The notes under the pieces were generated by a model. The model was not told the origin of the DNA and did not search any database. It saw nothing but the letters and a program-made list of their open reading frames with translations. From positions 1 to 64,000 of the forward strand of contig CAVRMF010000034.1 in NCBI GenBank assembly GCA_963721905.1: a stretch of 64,000 bases of DNA. The letters run 5' to 3'. Every line of letters begins with the position of its first letter. Position 1 is the stretch's first letter. The DNA is from Roseiarcus sp963721905. GTDB taxonomy: Bacteria; Pseudomonadota; Alphaproteobacteria; Rhizobiales; Beijerinckiaceae. This document shows positions 17,433-26,080 of the stretch, in pieces. The translations under genes were made by a program, and so were the position numbers.

Positions 17433-18525
17433 CTGAGTTCTGACGCGAAGTGCAACATCCCCCGCCGATTTGCTATCGGCAAGGTTGTTCAAGACCTTAA
17501 GGAGTGTTGCCATGCGATCCTATTCGCACCTGTCGGAGGACGAAAGAGACCAGATCGGCGTTTTGCGGGCCGCGGGGCGGTCGATGGGAGCCATTGCCCG
17601 GGCGCTCTGTCGAGCGAAAACAACCATCTCCAGGGAGCTGCAGCGGAACGCACTCCCCTCGGGCGGGTATTCGCCGCTTCACGCCGCCGGAGCCTATCAA
17701 TTGCGCAGGCGGCGTGAAGCGATCCTCGAACGAGAGGCCGCTTTACGTCTGTTCGTGGGTGACCGGCTCGCCGAGGGATGGACGCCCGAGCAGATCTCCG
17801 GCTGGTTGAAATCCGGGAACGAACCGCGGCTGCGGGCCATCGGCTGCGAGACAATCTACGCCTTCATCTATCGGACCGCACAGAAGGCCGAGGCCTTGTG
17901 GCGTTATCTGACGCGTCGCCACAAACGCCGTCGCCCGCGTCGCGCCAGAGCCTCGCGCGACACCATCAAGGATCGAGCGTCGATCCATGATCGTCCGAAG
18001 ACCATTGAAAGCCGCGGCGAGGCCGGCCATTGGGAGGGCGACCTCATCATCTGCAAATGCACACGGCCTGTGCTCGTCTTGCATGAGCGTAAGTCACGGG
18101 TCACGCTCGCCGCGCGGCTCACGGGGAAAACCGCCGCAGAAACCATCTCAGCGATGCTCGCGGTGTTCGGCCGCATCGATCCTCATCTGCGAAGATCAAT
18201 CACTTTCGACAACGACACCGCCTTCGCCCAGCACGGCCTGCTCAGGACCATGCGCGACATGACGACCTGGTTCTGCGACGCTTATGCCTCATGGCAAAAA
18301 GGCGGCATCGAAAACGCCAATGGACGCTTACGTCGATGGCTGCCGCGCCACCTGGATATCGACCGGACATCCGACCAGGAAATCCAGGAGATCGTCCTCA
18401 CGACCAACCTCACGCCCCGTAAATGCCTCGGGTTCAAGACGCCATTCCAAGCCTTGATTGCTGAGCTTGGAAAGGACGTTCAAATCCGCTTCTCCTAAGC
18501 GCGTTGCGCTTCGCTCCGGAACCAG
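17433..18525 (+). mobile_element. IS30-family insertion sequence
   Basis: About 1.09 kb. The left end CTGAGTTCTGACGCGAAG and the right end (other strand) CTGGTTCCGGAGCGAAG form imperfect inverted repeats followed by GCAAC in both. A direct repeat accagggatcgc is present at 17421-17432 and 18521-18532. Part of it may belong to the element end, so the exact target duplication is uncertain. It separates the TIR remnant from the reductase gene. Confidence 0.82.
17512..18498 (+). CDS. IS30-family transposase
   Basis: A 328-residue protein starting MRSYSHLSEDERDQIGVL after TTAAGGAGTG. It has an N-terminal helix-turn-helix (GRSMGAIARALCRAKTTISR) typical of IS30 and a DDE core: Asp in GHWEGDLIICK, Asp in ITFDNDTAFAQH and Glu in KGGIENANGRLRRWLPR. 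It ends close to the right inverted repeat. Complete by length and motifs. Confidence 0.94.
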   Translation: MRSYSHLSEDERDQIGVLRAAGRSMGAIARALCRAKTTISRELQRNALPSGGYSPLHAAGAYQLRRRREAILEREAALRLFVGDRLAEGWTPEQISGWLKSGNEPRLRAIGCETIYAFIYRTAQKAEALWRYLTRRHKRRRPRRARASRDTIKDRASIHDRPKTIESRGEAGHWEGDLIICKCTRPVLVLHERKSRVTLAARLTGKTAAETISAMLAVFGRIDPHLRRSITFDNDTAFAQHGLLRTMRDMTTWFCDAYASWQKGGIENANGRLRRWLPRHLDIDRTSDQEIQEIVLTTNLTPRKCLGFKTPFQALIAELGKDVQIRFS

Positions 18526-18577
18526 GGATCGCTTATAAAGCCTCCCGAAAGCCAACCCGCGAACTGAAGGACCGCCT

Positions 18578-19672
18578 ATGCCCGCGCTCTTCGACCCCAT
18601 TCGCCTCGGCGCCATCGAGGCGCCGAACCGCATTTTCATGGCCCCGCTCACCCGCGGCCGCGCAACGCGGGAGCATGTGCCGACGCCGCTCATGGCCGAG
18701 TACTACGCGCAGCGGGCGAGCGCCGGGCTCATTATCACCGAGGCGACCGGGATCAGCCGCGAGGGCCTCGGCTGGGCCTATGCGCCGGGCCTCTGGACCG
18801 CCGAGCAGACGGAAGGGTGGCGGCCCGTGACCGAGGCGGTGCACAAGGCCGGCGGACGCATCGTCGCCCAACTCTGGCACATGGGCCGCATCGTGCACCC
18901 GAGCTTTCTCGGCGGCGCGCGGCCGGTCTCCGCCTCCGCCACCACGGCGCCGGGCGAGGCTCGCACCTATGACGGCAAGCTGCCCTATGTGGAGGCGCGC
19001 CCGCTCGGCCTCGACGAGATCCCGCGGTTGCTGGACAACTATCGGGCGGCGGCGCTGAACGCCATGGCGGCTGGGTTCGACGGCGTCGAGATTCACGCGG
19101 CCAACGGGTATCTGATCGACCAGTTCCTGCGCGACGGGACCAATCACAGGCAGGACGAATATGGCGGGCCGGTCGAAAACCGCATTCGCCTCTTAAGCGA
19201 GGTCGCCGCGGCGGTGCTTGAGATCGTGGGCGCCGAGCGCACGGGGGTGCGGCTCTCGCCCAACGGCGCGGCCCAGGGCTGCAACGACAGCCATCCGGAG
19301 CCGCTGTTCACCGCGGCCGCCGCGGCGCTGTCGGTGCTCGGGATCGCATTTTTGGAGCTGCGCGAGCCGCTCGGGGAAAGCACCTTCCGCGATCGAGACC
19401 GCCCGCCGATCGCGCCGCTGATCCGCAAAGCCTTTGCCCGGACGCTGATCCTCAACTCGGACTTCACCCCGGAACTCGCCAAAGCGACGGTAGCGGACGG
19501 CCAAGCGGACGCGATCACCTTCGGGCGCCCGTTCATCGCCAATCCCGATCTGCCGCGCCGCATTGCTGAAAAGCTGCCGCTCGCCACAGCTGTCGTGCCG
19601 ACCTATTACAGCCGGGGGCCAGAAGGCTACGTCGACTACTCTTTCGCAGACGTCGCAGTTCCCGCCGCTTGA
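18578..19672 (+). CDS. Old Yellow Enzyme family alkene reductase (NemA-like)
   Basis: A 364-residue FMN-dependent TIM-barrel NAD(P)H:flavin oxidoreductase. Landmarks are IFMAPLTRGRA near the N-terminus (FMN site), IVAQLWHMGRI, the substrate-binding His173/Asn176 pair in EIHAANGYLIDQFLRDGTN, GVRLSPNG, and the phosphate-binding ITFGRPFIANPDL. The family reduces activated C=C bonds and nitro compounds such as N-ethylmaleimide in the cytosol. The physiological substrate is unknown. The IS30 element ends 52 bp upstream and may have replaced its native promoter. Confidence 0.93.
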   Translation: MPALFDPIRLGAIEAPNRIFMAPLTRGRATREHVPTPLMAEYYAQRASAGLIITEATGISREGLGWAYAPGLWTAEQTEGWRPVTEAVHKAGGRIVAQLWHMGRIVHPSFLGGARPVSASATTAPGEARTYDGKLPYVEARPLGLDEIPRLLDNYRAAALNAMAAGFDGVEIHAANGYLIDQFLRDGTNHRQDEYGGPVENRIRLLSEVAAAVLEIVGAERTGVRLSPNGAAQGCNDSHPEPLFTAAAAALSVLGIAFLELREPLGESTFRDRDRPPIAPLIRKAFARTLILNSDFTPELAKATVADGQADAITFGRPFIANPDLPRRIAEKLPLATAVVPTYYSRGPEGYVDYSFADVAVPAA

Positions 19673-19690
19673 GGGAATGGGGGGCGGTTG

Positions 19691-19933
19691 TCAGCCCGAG
19701 CAGGGGTTGTCGTCGATCAGGCTTCGTCGCCGACAGCGGACGAAGCGCAACCTCTCCACCGGGTCTCGCCAGTGCAGCATCGCTTCGAGCGCATCTTCGA
19801 TTCCGTTGTGCGACTGCTTGGATACACTGATCTCTTTCTGCTGGGTGTCCGTCCAGTGCTGCTCCCTGATCCGGGTGACAATCACGCGCCATTCCGGTGG
19901 CGCACGCGGCATATGTCTGGCCAGTTTTGTCAT
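19691..19933 (-). CDS. Small hypothetical protein
   Basis: An 80-residue basic protein starting MTKLARHMPRAPPEWRVIVT, with a strong GGAGGAGA ribosome-binding site 7 bases upstream. No motif, signal peptide or membrane span is recognised. It contains EDALEAMLHWRDPVERLRFV, a charged helix. It converges on the reductase gene. The good ribosome-binding site is the main reason to accept it. Confidence 0.5.
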   Translation of the reverse strand: MTKLARHMPRAPPEWRVIVTRIREQHWTDTQQKEISVSKQSHNGIEDALEAMLHWRDPVERLRFVRCRRRSLIDDNPCSG

Positions 19934-20062
19934 TGTCGTCTCCTCCGCAATCGGACGACAAGAGAAACTTACGCGCCCATTAGGGCGATTGTTTTGCGAT
20001 GCATCAAATTTCCTACGACTTTAGACGAGAACACGCGCGCTTCGGTGTTTCGCCCCGCCCCC

Positions 20063-21487
20063 CTACACGGCAAACACCTTCCCCGGATTGAACAGATTCT
20101 GCGGATCGAAGGCGGCCTTGATGCGGCGCATCAGGTCGAGAGCGGGCGCGCCGTGCTCGTCCTCCATGAAGGCGATCTTCTTCTGGCCGATGCCGTGTTC
20201 GCCGGTGCACGTGCCGCCCATCGCGATGGCGCGGTGGGCCAGCCGCGAGGCGAAGTCTTCGGCGGCGTCGATCTCGTGGGGGTTGCTCATGTCGACGAGC
20301 GGGCTCACATGAAAATTGCCGTCGCCGACATGGCCGACGATCGGCGCGACGAGGCCGGATGCGGCGATGTCAGCGAGCGTCTCCTCGACGCAGTCGGCAA
20401 GCCGCGAGATTGGCACGCAGGCGTCGGTGGCGAACGGCCGCGCGCCGGGTCTCAAGGTCATCTGCGCCCAATAACCGTCGTGGCGAGCCTGCCAGAGTTT
20501 GGTGCGCTCCTCCGGCTTCGTCGCCCAGATGAAATTGCCGCCGCCATTGTCGGCGACGATCTCGCCGAAGCGCTTCGCCTGTTCGGCGACGCTACTCTCC
20601 GTGCCGTGGAACTCGACCAGCAGCATCGGCTGCTCGGGGAGCGCGAGCTTTGAATAGGTATTGAAGGCGCGCACCGAGAGCGCGTCGACGAGCTCGACGC
20701 GGGCGATCGGCAGGCCGGACTGGATGGTCTCAATCGTCGTATTGCAGGCCGAGCGCACGTCGGGAAAGAAGCAGGTTCCGGCCGAGATCGCCTCGGGGAC
20801 GCCGGCGAGCCGGAGCGCGATCTCGACGATGACGCCGAGCGTGCCCTCGGAGCCGACGAAGAGATGGGTGAGGTCGTAGCCGGCCGACGATTTTTTCGCC
20901 CGCGAGCCGGTGCGCACGAACGAGCCGTCGGCTGCGACGACGCCGAGCGACAGCACGCGCTCCTTCATCGTGCCGTAGCGGACCGCGTTGGTGCCCGAGG
21001 CGCGGGTCGCCGCCATGCCGCCGATCGAGGCGTCGGCGCCGGGATCGATCGGGAAGAAGAGCCCCGTGTCATGCAGATGCTCGTTGAGCTGCTTGCGGGT
21101 GACGCCGGGTTCGACCACGCAGTCGAGGTCCTCGGAATTGACGGCGAGCACCGCGTTCATCCGCGAGCAGTCGAGCGAGACCCCGCCGTGGGGCGCGTTG
21201 ACGTGGCCCTCGAGCGACGTGCCGACGCCGAAGGGCACGACCGGCGCGTCGTGCCTGGCGCAGAGCTTCACGAGGTCGATCACATCGTCTCTGGTTTCGG
21301 GGAACACGACCGCGTCCGGCGGCTGGTTCTCGAGCCAGGTCAGGGTATGCCCATGCCCCTTGCGGATCGCTTCGGAGGCGGTGAAGCGATTGCCGAAGCG
21401 GGCGGCGAGATCGGCGTTGAGCGCCGCGACGGCGTCGACGCTCAGGCGCCCTTGGCGCTTGCGGACGGGGGTAAAGGCAATGGCCAA
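20063..21487 (-). CDS. FAD-linked oxidase, D-lactate dehydrogenase (cytochrome)/glycolate oxidase GlcD-like
   Basis: A 474-residue flavoprotein of the VAO/PCMH family. The N-terminal FAD-binding half has APVVPFGVGTSLEGHVNAP, LDCVVEPGVTRKQLNEHL, FPIDPGADASIGGMAATRAS and GYDLTHLFVGSEGTLGVI. The C-terminal substrate and oxidation half has HVGDGNFH and ends CTGEHGIGQKKIAFMEDEHG. The family oxidises D-2-hydroxy acids such as D-lactate or glycolate, passing electrons to cytochrome c or quinone. Motif content favours the D-lactate branch, but substrate is not proved. A degraded copy of its 3' end lies at 15227-15396. Confidence 0.9.
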   Translation of the reverse strand: MAIAFTPVRKRQGRLSVDAVAALNADLAARFGNRFTASEAIRKGHGHTLTWLENQPPDAVVFPETRDDVIDLVKLCARHDAPVVPFGVGTSLEGHVNAPHGGVSLDCSRMNAVLAVNSEDLDCVVEPGVTRKQLNEHLHDTGLFFPIDPGADASIGGMAATRASGTNAVRYGTMKERVLSLGVVAADGSFVRTGSRAKKSSAGYDLTHLFVGSEGTLGVIVEIALRLAGVPEAISAGTCFFPDVRSACNTTIETIQSGLPIARVELVDALSVRAFNTYSKLALPEQPMLLVEFHGTESSVAEQAKRFGEIVADNGGGNFIWATKPEERTKLWQARHDGYWAQMTLRPGARPFATDACVPISRLADCVEETLADIAASGLVAPIVGHVGDGNFHVSPLVDMSNPHEIDAAEDFASRLAHRAIAMGGTCTGEHGIGQKKIAFMEDEHGAPALDLMRRIKAAFDPQNLFNPGKVFAV

Positions 21488-21608
21488 GATTCGCGCTCTC
21501 AGTCTTGGAAAGCGCGGAGATTAGGCGCGCGCCAGCGTTGTGGCTAGTGTGCCTGACGCTGGCTCGGCCGCGGGATCGTGCGGCAGGCCGCCTCTCAGGG
21601 AGATGCGC

Positions 21609-21869
21609 ATGACCGACGAGAGCGAGCGACGGGCGGCCGCGATCCGGCGGTTGAAGGCGAAGCGGGCTTTCGCGATGCAGGCGGCGTTGTTCGTCCTCGT
21701 CAACATCCTGCTCGTCGCGATCTGGGCTTCGACCGGGAGGGGATATTTCTGGCCGATCTGGCCGTTCTTAGGCTGGGGGATCGGGCTCGCGTTCTTCGGC
21801 TGGAGCGTCTATTTCCGGGCGCCAATGTCGGAGGACGACATCCGCCGGGAAATGGAGAAGGGCGGCTAG
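21609..21869 (+). CDS. 2TM-domain protein
   Basis: An 86-residue protein, MTDESERRAAAIRRLKAKRA, followed by two predicted membrane helices (AALFVLVNILLVAIWAST and WPFLGWGIGLAFFGWSVYF) and a charged tail. This matches the 2TM domain family of uncertain function seen alone or fused to histidine kinases. A GGGAGATG site precedes it; an ATG two codons upstream is possible. It converges with the next gene, 6 bp apart. Confidence 0.75.
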   Translation: MTDESERRAAAIRRLKAKRAFAMQAALFVLVNILLVAIWASTGRGYFWPIWPFLGWGIGLAFFGWSVYFRAPMSEDDIRREMEKGG

Positions 21870-21875
21870 CGAGCC

Positions 21876-22283
21876 CTACGCCTTGCCCACGCTGACGACC
21901 CGGAATGTCAGCATCTGGCCTTCCGGCTCTCGCACCGACACATATTCGCCGACCGTGAACAGATGGTCGGCGAAGCGGTAGCCCTCGTCTTCGTCGATTG
22001 CCTCCGAGCCCTTCGCGCCCTTCCACTCGAACGTCCAGGTCGAGCCGCCGAGGCCGCCGGCGCGATGGACAAGGAGCCCCTGCATCGTCGGCTCGTCGGC
22101 CCAGAACCGGTGGGCGAAACATTCGCCGCGATGGTCCCTCCAGGCGTCGAGATCGATGCGGCCCTCTTCGGTCAAGGGCGCGATGAAGTCGTAGCCGTGC
22201 CGGATCGACCCTTCCGGGAACTCCTTCGAACGCGCGGCCTGCAAAGTGACCTTCCGCAGCGTGGCGTTGCTTGAGGCGGCCAT
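21876..22283 (-). CDS. Conserved hypothetical protein
   Basis: A 135-residue soluble protein starting MAASSNATLRKVTLQAARSK behind a GAGGAGAGAGG ribosome-binding site, which decides this start over ATGs further upstream. The protein is acidic, rich in aromatic residues and Gly (YDFIAPLTEEGRIDLDAW, RAGGLGGSTWTFEWKG) and ends YVSVREPEGQMLTFRVVSV. I recall similar uncharacterised proteins in Rhizobiales. No known domain is recognised. Confidence 0.75.
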   Translation of the reverse strand: MAASSNATLRKVTLQAARSKEFPEGSIRHGYDFIAPLTEEGRIDLDAWRDHRGECFAHRFWADEPTMQGLLVHRAGGLGGSTWTFEWKGAKGSEAIDEDEGYRFADHLFTVGEYVSVREPEGQMLTFRVVSVGKA

Positions 22284-22508
22284 CAATCCTCTCTCCTCGA
22301 ACATTTCCCGGCCCCCGAATCGGGGCCGCTTAGCATTTCCCATGACACTATCGCGCCCTTCCGGCGCGCGCGCCAGGAGAGCCACGGGCCCAAGGCTAAT
22401 CTGCCGCGAACCGCGGCCTCTCCTGTTGATCGAGCGCAAAAAGGAGGCTGCGGCGCCGCGTCAGTTCGCCCGCGGAGCAACCCGTTGCCGAAACCGAGTT
22501 AAGCGGCC

Positions 22509-24560
22509 TCAGGCCTCGAAGCCGCGCTTGCGGAAGAGCGCATGCGGCGAGGGCGGGCGGCCGCGAAAGCTCTCATAGGCCGCTTCGTAGTCGCGGCTGC
22601 CGCCGGCGGCGTAGACGAAATCACGCAGCCGCTTCGCAGTCGCCGGATCGAAGATGTCGCCGCTCTCCTCGAAAGCCTCGAAGCCGTCGGCGTCGAGAAC
22701 CTCCGACCAGAGATACGAGTAATACGCGGCCGAATAGCCGTGCGAGAAGATGTGCTGGAAATGGGGGGTGCGGTGACGCATGGCGATCGCGTCCGGCATG
22801 CCGATCCGGTCGAGCTCCTGCCGCTCGAACGCGACGACGTCGACAGTCTCGGGCGCCGGGTCGAGATGAAGCTTGAGGTCGACGAGCGCGGAGGCCGTAT
22901 ATTCGACGGTGGCGAAGCCCTGGTTGAACCGGCGCGCGCTCAAAAGCTTGTCGAGCAGCGCCGCTGGCATCGGTTCGCCGGTCTTGTAGTGGAGCGCGAA
23001 GCGACGCAGCATTTCGGGTTGCTCCGCCCAGTTCTCATAGATCTGCGAGGGAAACTCGACAAAGTCGCCGGGGACATGCGTGCCGGAGATCAGCGGATAG
23101 GTCACGTCGGATAGCATGCCATGCAGGGCATGGCCGAATTCGTGAAAGAGCGTGCGCGCGTCGTCGAAACTCAGGAGGCTCGGCTCGCCCTCGCCGCCCT
23201 TGGCGAAATTCATCACATTGACCACGATCGGCAGCTGTGGGCCGTCGAGCTTCTTCTGTCCGCGGAACTGGCTCATCCACGCGCCGCTGCGCTTCGAGGC
23301 TCTCGCGAAGTAATCGCCGATGAAGAGCGCGATCGTCTCGCCGTCGGGCCCGGCCACCGTCCAGGCGCGCGCGTCGGGATGATAGAGCTTGATGTCGAAG
23401 CGCTCGGTGAAGCTCAGTCCAAAGAGGCGGCCCGCCGCATAGAACGCCGCCTCGATCAGGCGGTCGAGCTGCAGATAGGGCTTGATCTCGCCCTCATCGA
23501 AGTCGAAGTCGGCCTTGCGCCGCTTCTCGGCGAAATGGCGCCAGTCCCAGGGCGCAACCTCGAAATTGCCGCCCTCCGCCGCGACGATCTCCTGCAAGGC
23601 CTCCTGCTCTTTGCGCGCGCTCAATACGCCCGGCGTCCAGACCGACTCGAGCAGATCGAGCGCCGCCCGCGGCGTCTTCGCCATCGTGTCGGCGAGGCGG
23701 TAATGGGCGAAAGTTTCGTAGCCCAGGAGGCGCGCGCGCTCGGCCCTCAAGCGCACCATTTCGGCGGCGACGGCGCGATTATCGGTCTTGCCGCCGTTCT
23801 CGCCGCGCTGGCCCCACGCGCGAAAGGCCTTTTCGCGCAAGTCCCGCCGCGCCGAGAATTGCAGGAAAGGCTCGACGCTCGAGCGCGACAGCGTGACGGC
23901 GTATTTGCCGGCATGGCCGCGCTCGGCGGCGACGCGGGCCGCGCTGGCGATGAAGAAATCCGGCAGGCCGTCGAGATCATTTTCGTTCAGCAGCAGAAGC
24001 CAGTCTTTTTCGTCCGCCAGCACGTTCTGGCCGAACTCGGCGCCAAGCGTCGCCAGTCGCTCGGCGATTGCGGCGAGGCGGGCCTTGGCCTCCGGCGGCT
24101 GGCCGGCGCCGGCGCGGGTGAAATCGAGATGATAGCGCTCGAGCACGCGCGCCTGCTCGGTGGTAAGCCCGAGCCTCGCCTCATCGTCCTTCAGGGCGTC
24201 GATGCGTTTGAACAGCGCATCGTTCAGATAGGTTTCGCTGCGATGACGCGCCAGGACCGGAGCGATCTCGCGCTCGATCGCCTGAATCTCGTCATTGCTC
24301 GCGGCGCCGGTAAGATTGAAGAAGACGCCGGCGACTTTGTCGAGGCTCCGCCCGCTGCGCTCCAGCGCCTCGATCGTGTTGGCGAAAGTCGGCGGATCCG
24401 GATCGGCCGCGACGGCGTCGATCTCCGCCCGCGCTTGCCTTAGCGCGGCCTCGAACGCAGGCAGGAAATGGCCGGGCTCGATGCGCTCGAACGGCGGCGC
24501 CTCGAACGGTCCGGTCCAGGCCTCGAGAAGCGGGTTCGTGTCGATGCTCGAATTGGTCAT
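22509..24560 (-). CDS. dcp: M3-family peptidyl-dipeptidase Dcp
   Basis: A 683-residue zinc metallopeptidase that removes C-terminal dipeptides from peptides. The zinc motif HEFGH (in LFHEFGHALHGMLSDV) falls near residues 471-476, and the second Glu ligand lies in FVEFPSQIYENWA about 25 residues on. The substrate-binding HGYSAAYYSYLWSEVLDADG is near the C-terminus. Length and the DFVEFPSQI motif fit Dcp better than oligopeptidase A. No signal peptide, so cytosolic. Confidence 0.94.
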   Translation of the reverse strand: MTNSSIDTNPLLEAWTGPFEAPPFERIEPGHFLPAFEAALRQARAEIDAVAADPDPPTFANTIEALERSGRSLDKVAGVFFNLTGAASNDEIQAIEREIAPVLARHRSETYLNDALFKRIDALKDDEARLGLTTEQARVLERYHLDFTRAGAGQPPEAKARLAAIAERLATLGAEFGQNVLADEKDWLLLLNENDLDGLPDFFIASAARVAAERGHAGKYAVTLSRSSVEPFLQFSARRDLREKAFRAWGQRGENGGKTDNRAVAAEMVRLRAERARLLGYETFAHYRLADTMAKTPRAALDLLESVWTPGVLSARKEQEALQEIVAAEGGNFEVAPWDWRHFAEKRRKADFDFDEGEIKPYLQLDRLIEAAFYAAGRLFGLSFTERFDIKLYHPDARAWTVAGPDGETIALFIGDYFARASKRSGAWMSQFRGQKKLDGPQLPIVVNVMNFAKGGEGEPSLLSFDDARTLFHEFGHALHGMLSDVTYPLISGTHVPGDFVEFPSQIYENWAEQPEMLRRFALHYKTGEPMPAALLDKLLSARRFNQGFATVEYTASALVDLKLHLDPAPETVDVVAFERQELDRIGMPDAIAMRHRTPHFQHIFSHGYSAAYYSYLWSEVLDADGFEAFEESGDIFDPATAKRLRDFVYAAGGSRDYEAAYESFRGRPPSPHALFRKRGFEA

Positions 24561-24921
24561 CAGCGATTTGTCCGATGGGAGAGACGCGCAGCGGCGCCGC
24601 AGCGGGCGCGCGCGCCTGTCCGATGAGTATTTGGCAATTCCGGCGACAATGCAAAGCGCATCCGGGCCGGCAGTCGAAAAAGGATCCCGGCGCCCAAAGT
24701 GCGGGCGATCGAGACGCAGTGAGGGGTCGATCTCCGGCCATCACCCCGGCAGCGCACAGAGCCATCAGAAAAGCTCTTCTCGCCCCGCCGATTGCGGGCT
24801 AGACATGATGAGTCCAGACCCATCGGGTTCGGACTCGCGAAAACGAAAAAACGACGATCCTCGCGGCGCGGTTAAGATGACGGCGCGACGGCGGGGTCGC
24901 CACAAACCGGGAGGAAATCAA
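24561..24921. other. Intergenic region upstream of the ABC transporter operon
   Basis: 361 bp between divergent dcp and the binding-protein gene. No gene or strong hairpin was recognised. The promoter of the transporter operon must lie in the part nearest 24922; that gene has a GGGAGGAAAT ribosome-binding site. An open frame crossing this region in phase with the binding protein shows no signal peptide of its own and is not taken as coding. Confidence 0.45.
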
Positions 24922-25995
24922 ATGAGGAATGCTCTGTGTGTGGGCGCGCTCGTTTCCCTGGGCTGCCTTTGGGGCTCGGGAGCGATGGCTCAATCGGGCG
25001 CCATCAACAAGGCCGTCGGCGGTTATTCATTCGAGGATGCAGCCAAGGAGGCCCCCACGACGAAGAAGGACGGCAAGCCGCTCACGTTCGCCATCATCAC
25101 TCACACCGCCGGCAACGGCTTTTTCGATCCGGTCTACGTCGGCGCGCAAGTCGCCGCCAACGCGTTCGGGATCAATCTGATCCGGCTCGGGTCGGAGTCG
25201 GCGGTCGACGACATCCCGCGTGAAATCCAGATCCTCAACCAGATCGTCAACGACCCCACTATCAACGGCGTGATCATGACGACGCCGCAGGTGGGCGCAT
25301 ACAACGATATCGTGAAGAAGCTCGAGGAAAGGGGCGTCGTCGTCGCCACCACCAATTCGTTCGACGGGACGCTGTTCGATCGCAGCAATATCAGCCACAC
25401 TGGCCAGGACGCGAGCGCGGCCGCGATCGGCGGCGAGGCGATCGTCAAGTGCCTGATGAAGAACAACATCAAGAGCGGCTCGATCCTGTTCCCGAACACC
25501 GTGCCGGTCGGCAATATCGAGGTGAACAACCGCGTCACGGCGGCGTTCCAGGCGACGCTGAAGGCGCTCAAGGCGAACAACATGCTGGCCAACTTCAAGG
25601 TTGACGCGGGCCCGAACAATATCGGCGTCGACGTCGGAACCGACATCACCGCGGGCCCGATCATTCAGTTGATCGAGAGCCGAAAGGATGTGGTCGGCCT
25701 GTTCGGTCCCAACGGCGGCGTGACGCCGGCGATCGGCGACGCCATCTCGCAGCTCAAGCTGAACAACAAGGTCTGCGCCTATGGTTTCGATCTCGGTCCC
25801 AAGCAGCTTGAACAAATCAAGAGCGGCGCATTGCAGGGTTCGCTCGGCCAGCAGCCGTTCCTGCAGGGCTTCTATCCGGTGATGCAGCTCTATCTGCAGA
25901 TCGACCGCAACATCGCCGCCGCCAACCTCGACACACGAGCGCAGCTCGTCACCAAGGACAACGTCGAGAAGGTCGGCAAGCGCTTCGAAAACTAG
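24922..25995 (+). CDS. CUT2-type sugar ABC transporter, periplasmic binding protein
   Basis: A 357-residue Peripla_BP_4 protein. It has a Sec signal peptide (ALCVGALVSLGCLWGSGAMA, cleavage probably after AMA-Q). The mature part opens with LTFAIITHTAGNGFFDPVYV. Other landmarks are the hinge motif DDIPREIQILNQIVND, VVATTNSFDGTLF, VVGLFGPNGGVTPAIGDAI and CAYGFDLGPKQLEQI. It would bind a sugar or polyol in the periplasm and deliver it to the fused permease encoded 85 bp downstream. The substrate cannot be read from the sequence. Family relatives include the fructose (FrcB) and ribose binding proteins. Confidence 0.92.
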   Translation: MRNALCVGALVSLGCLWGSGAMAQSGAINKAVGGYSFEDAAKEAPTTKKDGKPLTFAIITHTAGNGFFDPVYVGAQVAANAFGINLIRLGSESAVDDIPREIQILNQIVNDPTINGVIMTTPQVGAYNDIVKKLEERGVVVATTNSFDGTLFDRSNISHTGQDASAAAIGGEAIVKCLMKNNIKSGSILFPNTVPVGNIEVNNRVTAAFQATLKALKANNMLANFKVDAGPNNIGVDVGTDITAGPIIQLIESRKDVVGLFGPNGGVTPAIGDAISQLKLNNKVCAYGFDLGPKQLEQIKSGALQGSLGQQPFLQGFYPVMQLYLQIDRNIAAANLDTRAQLVTKDNVEKVGKRFEN

Positions 25996-26080
25996 ACGCG
26001 CCTTGAATCCGGGATGCGCGGGCCTCCATGAGGCGTCCCGCGCATCCCCGAACCCCGATATGAACTGAGCGACCCACGCC

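Noticed and set aside
23121..24443. Long plus-strand frame of 440 codons opposite dcp
   Set aside because: It lies antisense to a clear Dcp gene, is dominated by low-complexity Arg/Leu/Ala, and has no recognisable domain. It is a GC-rich shadow.
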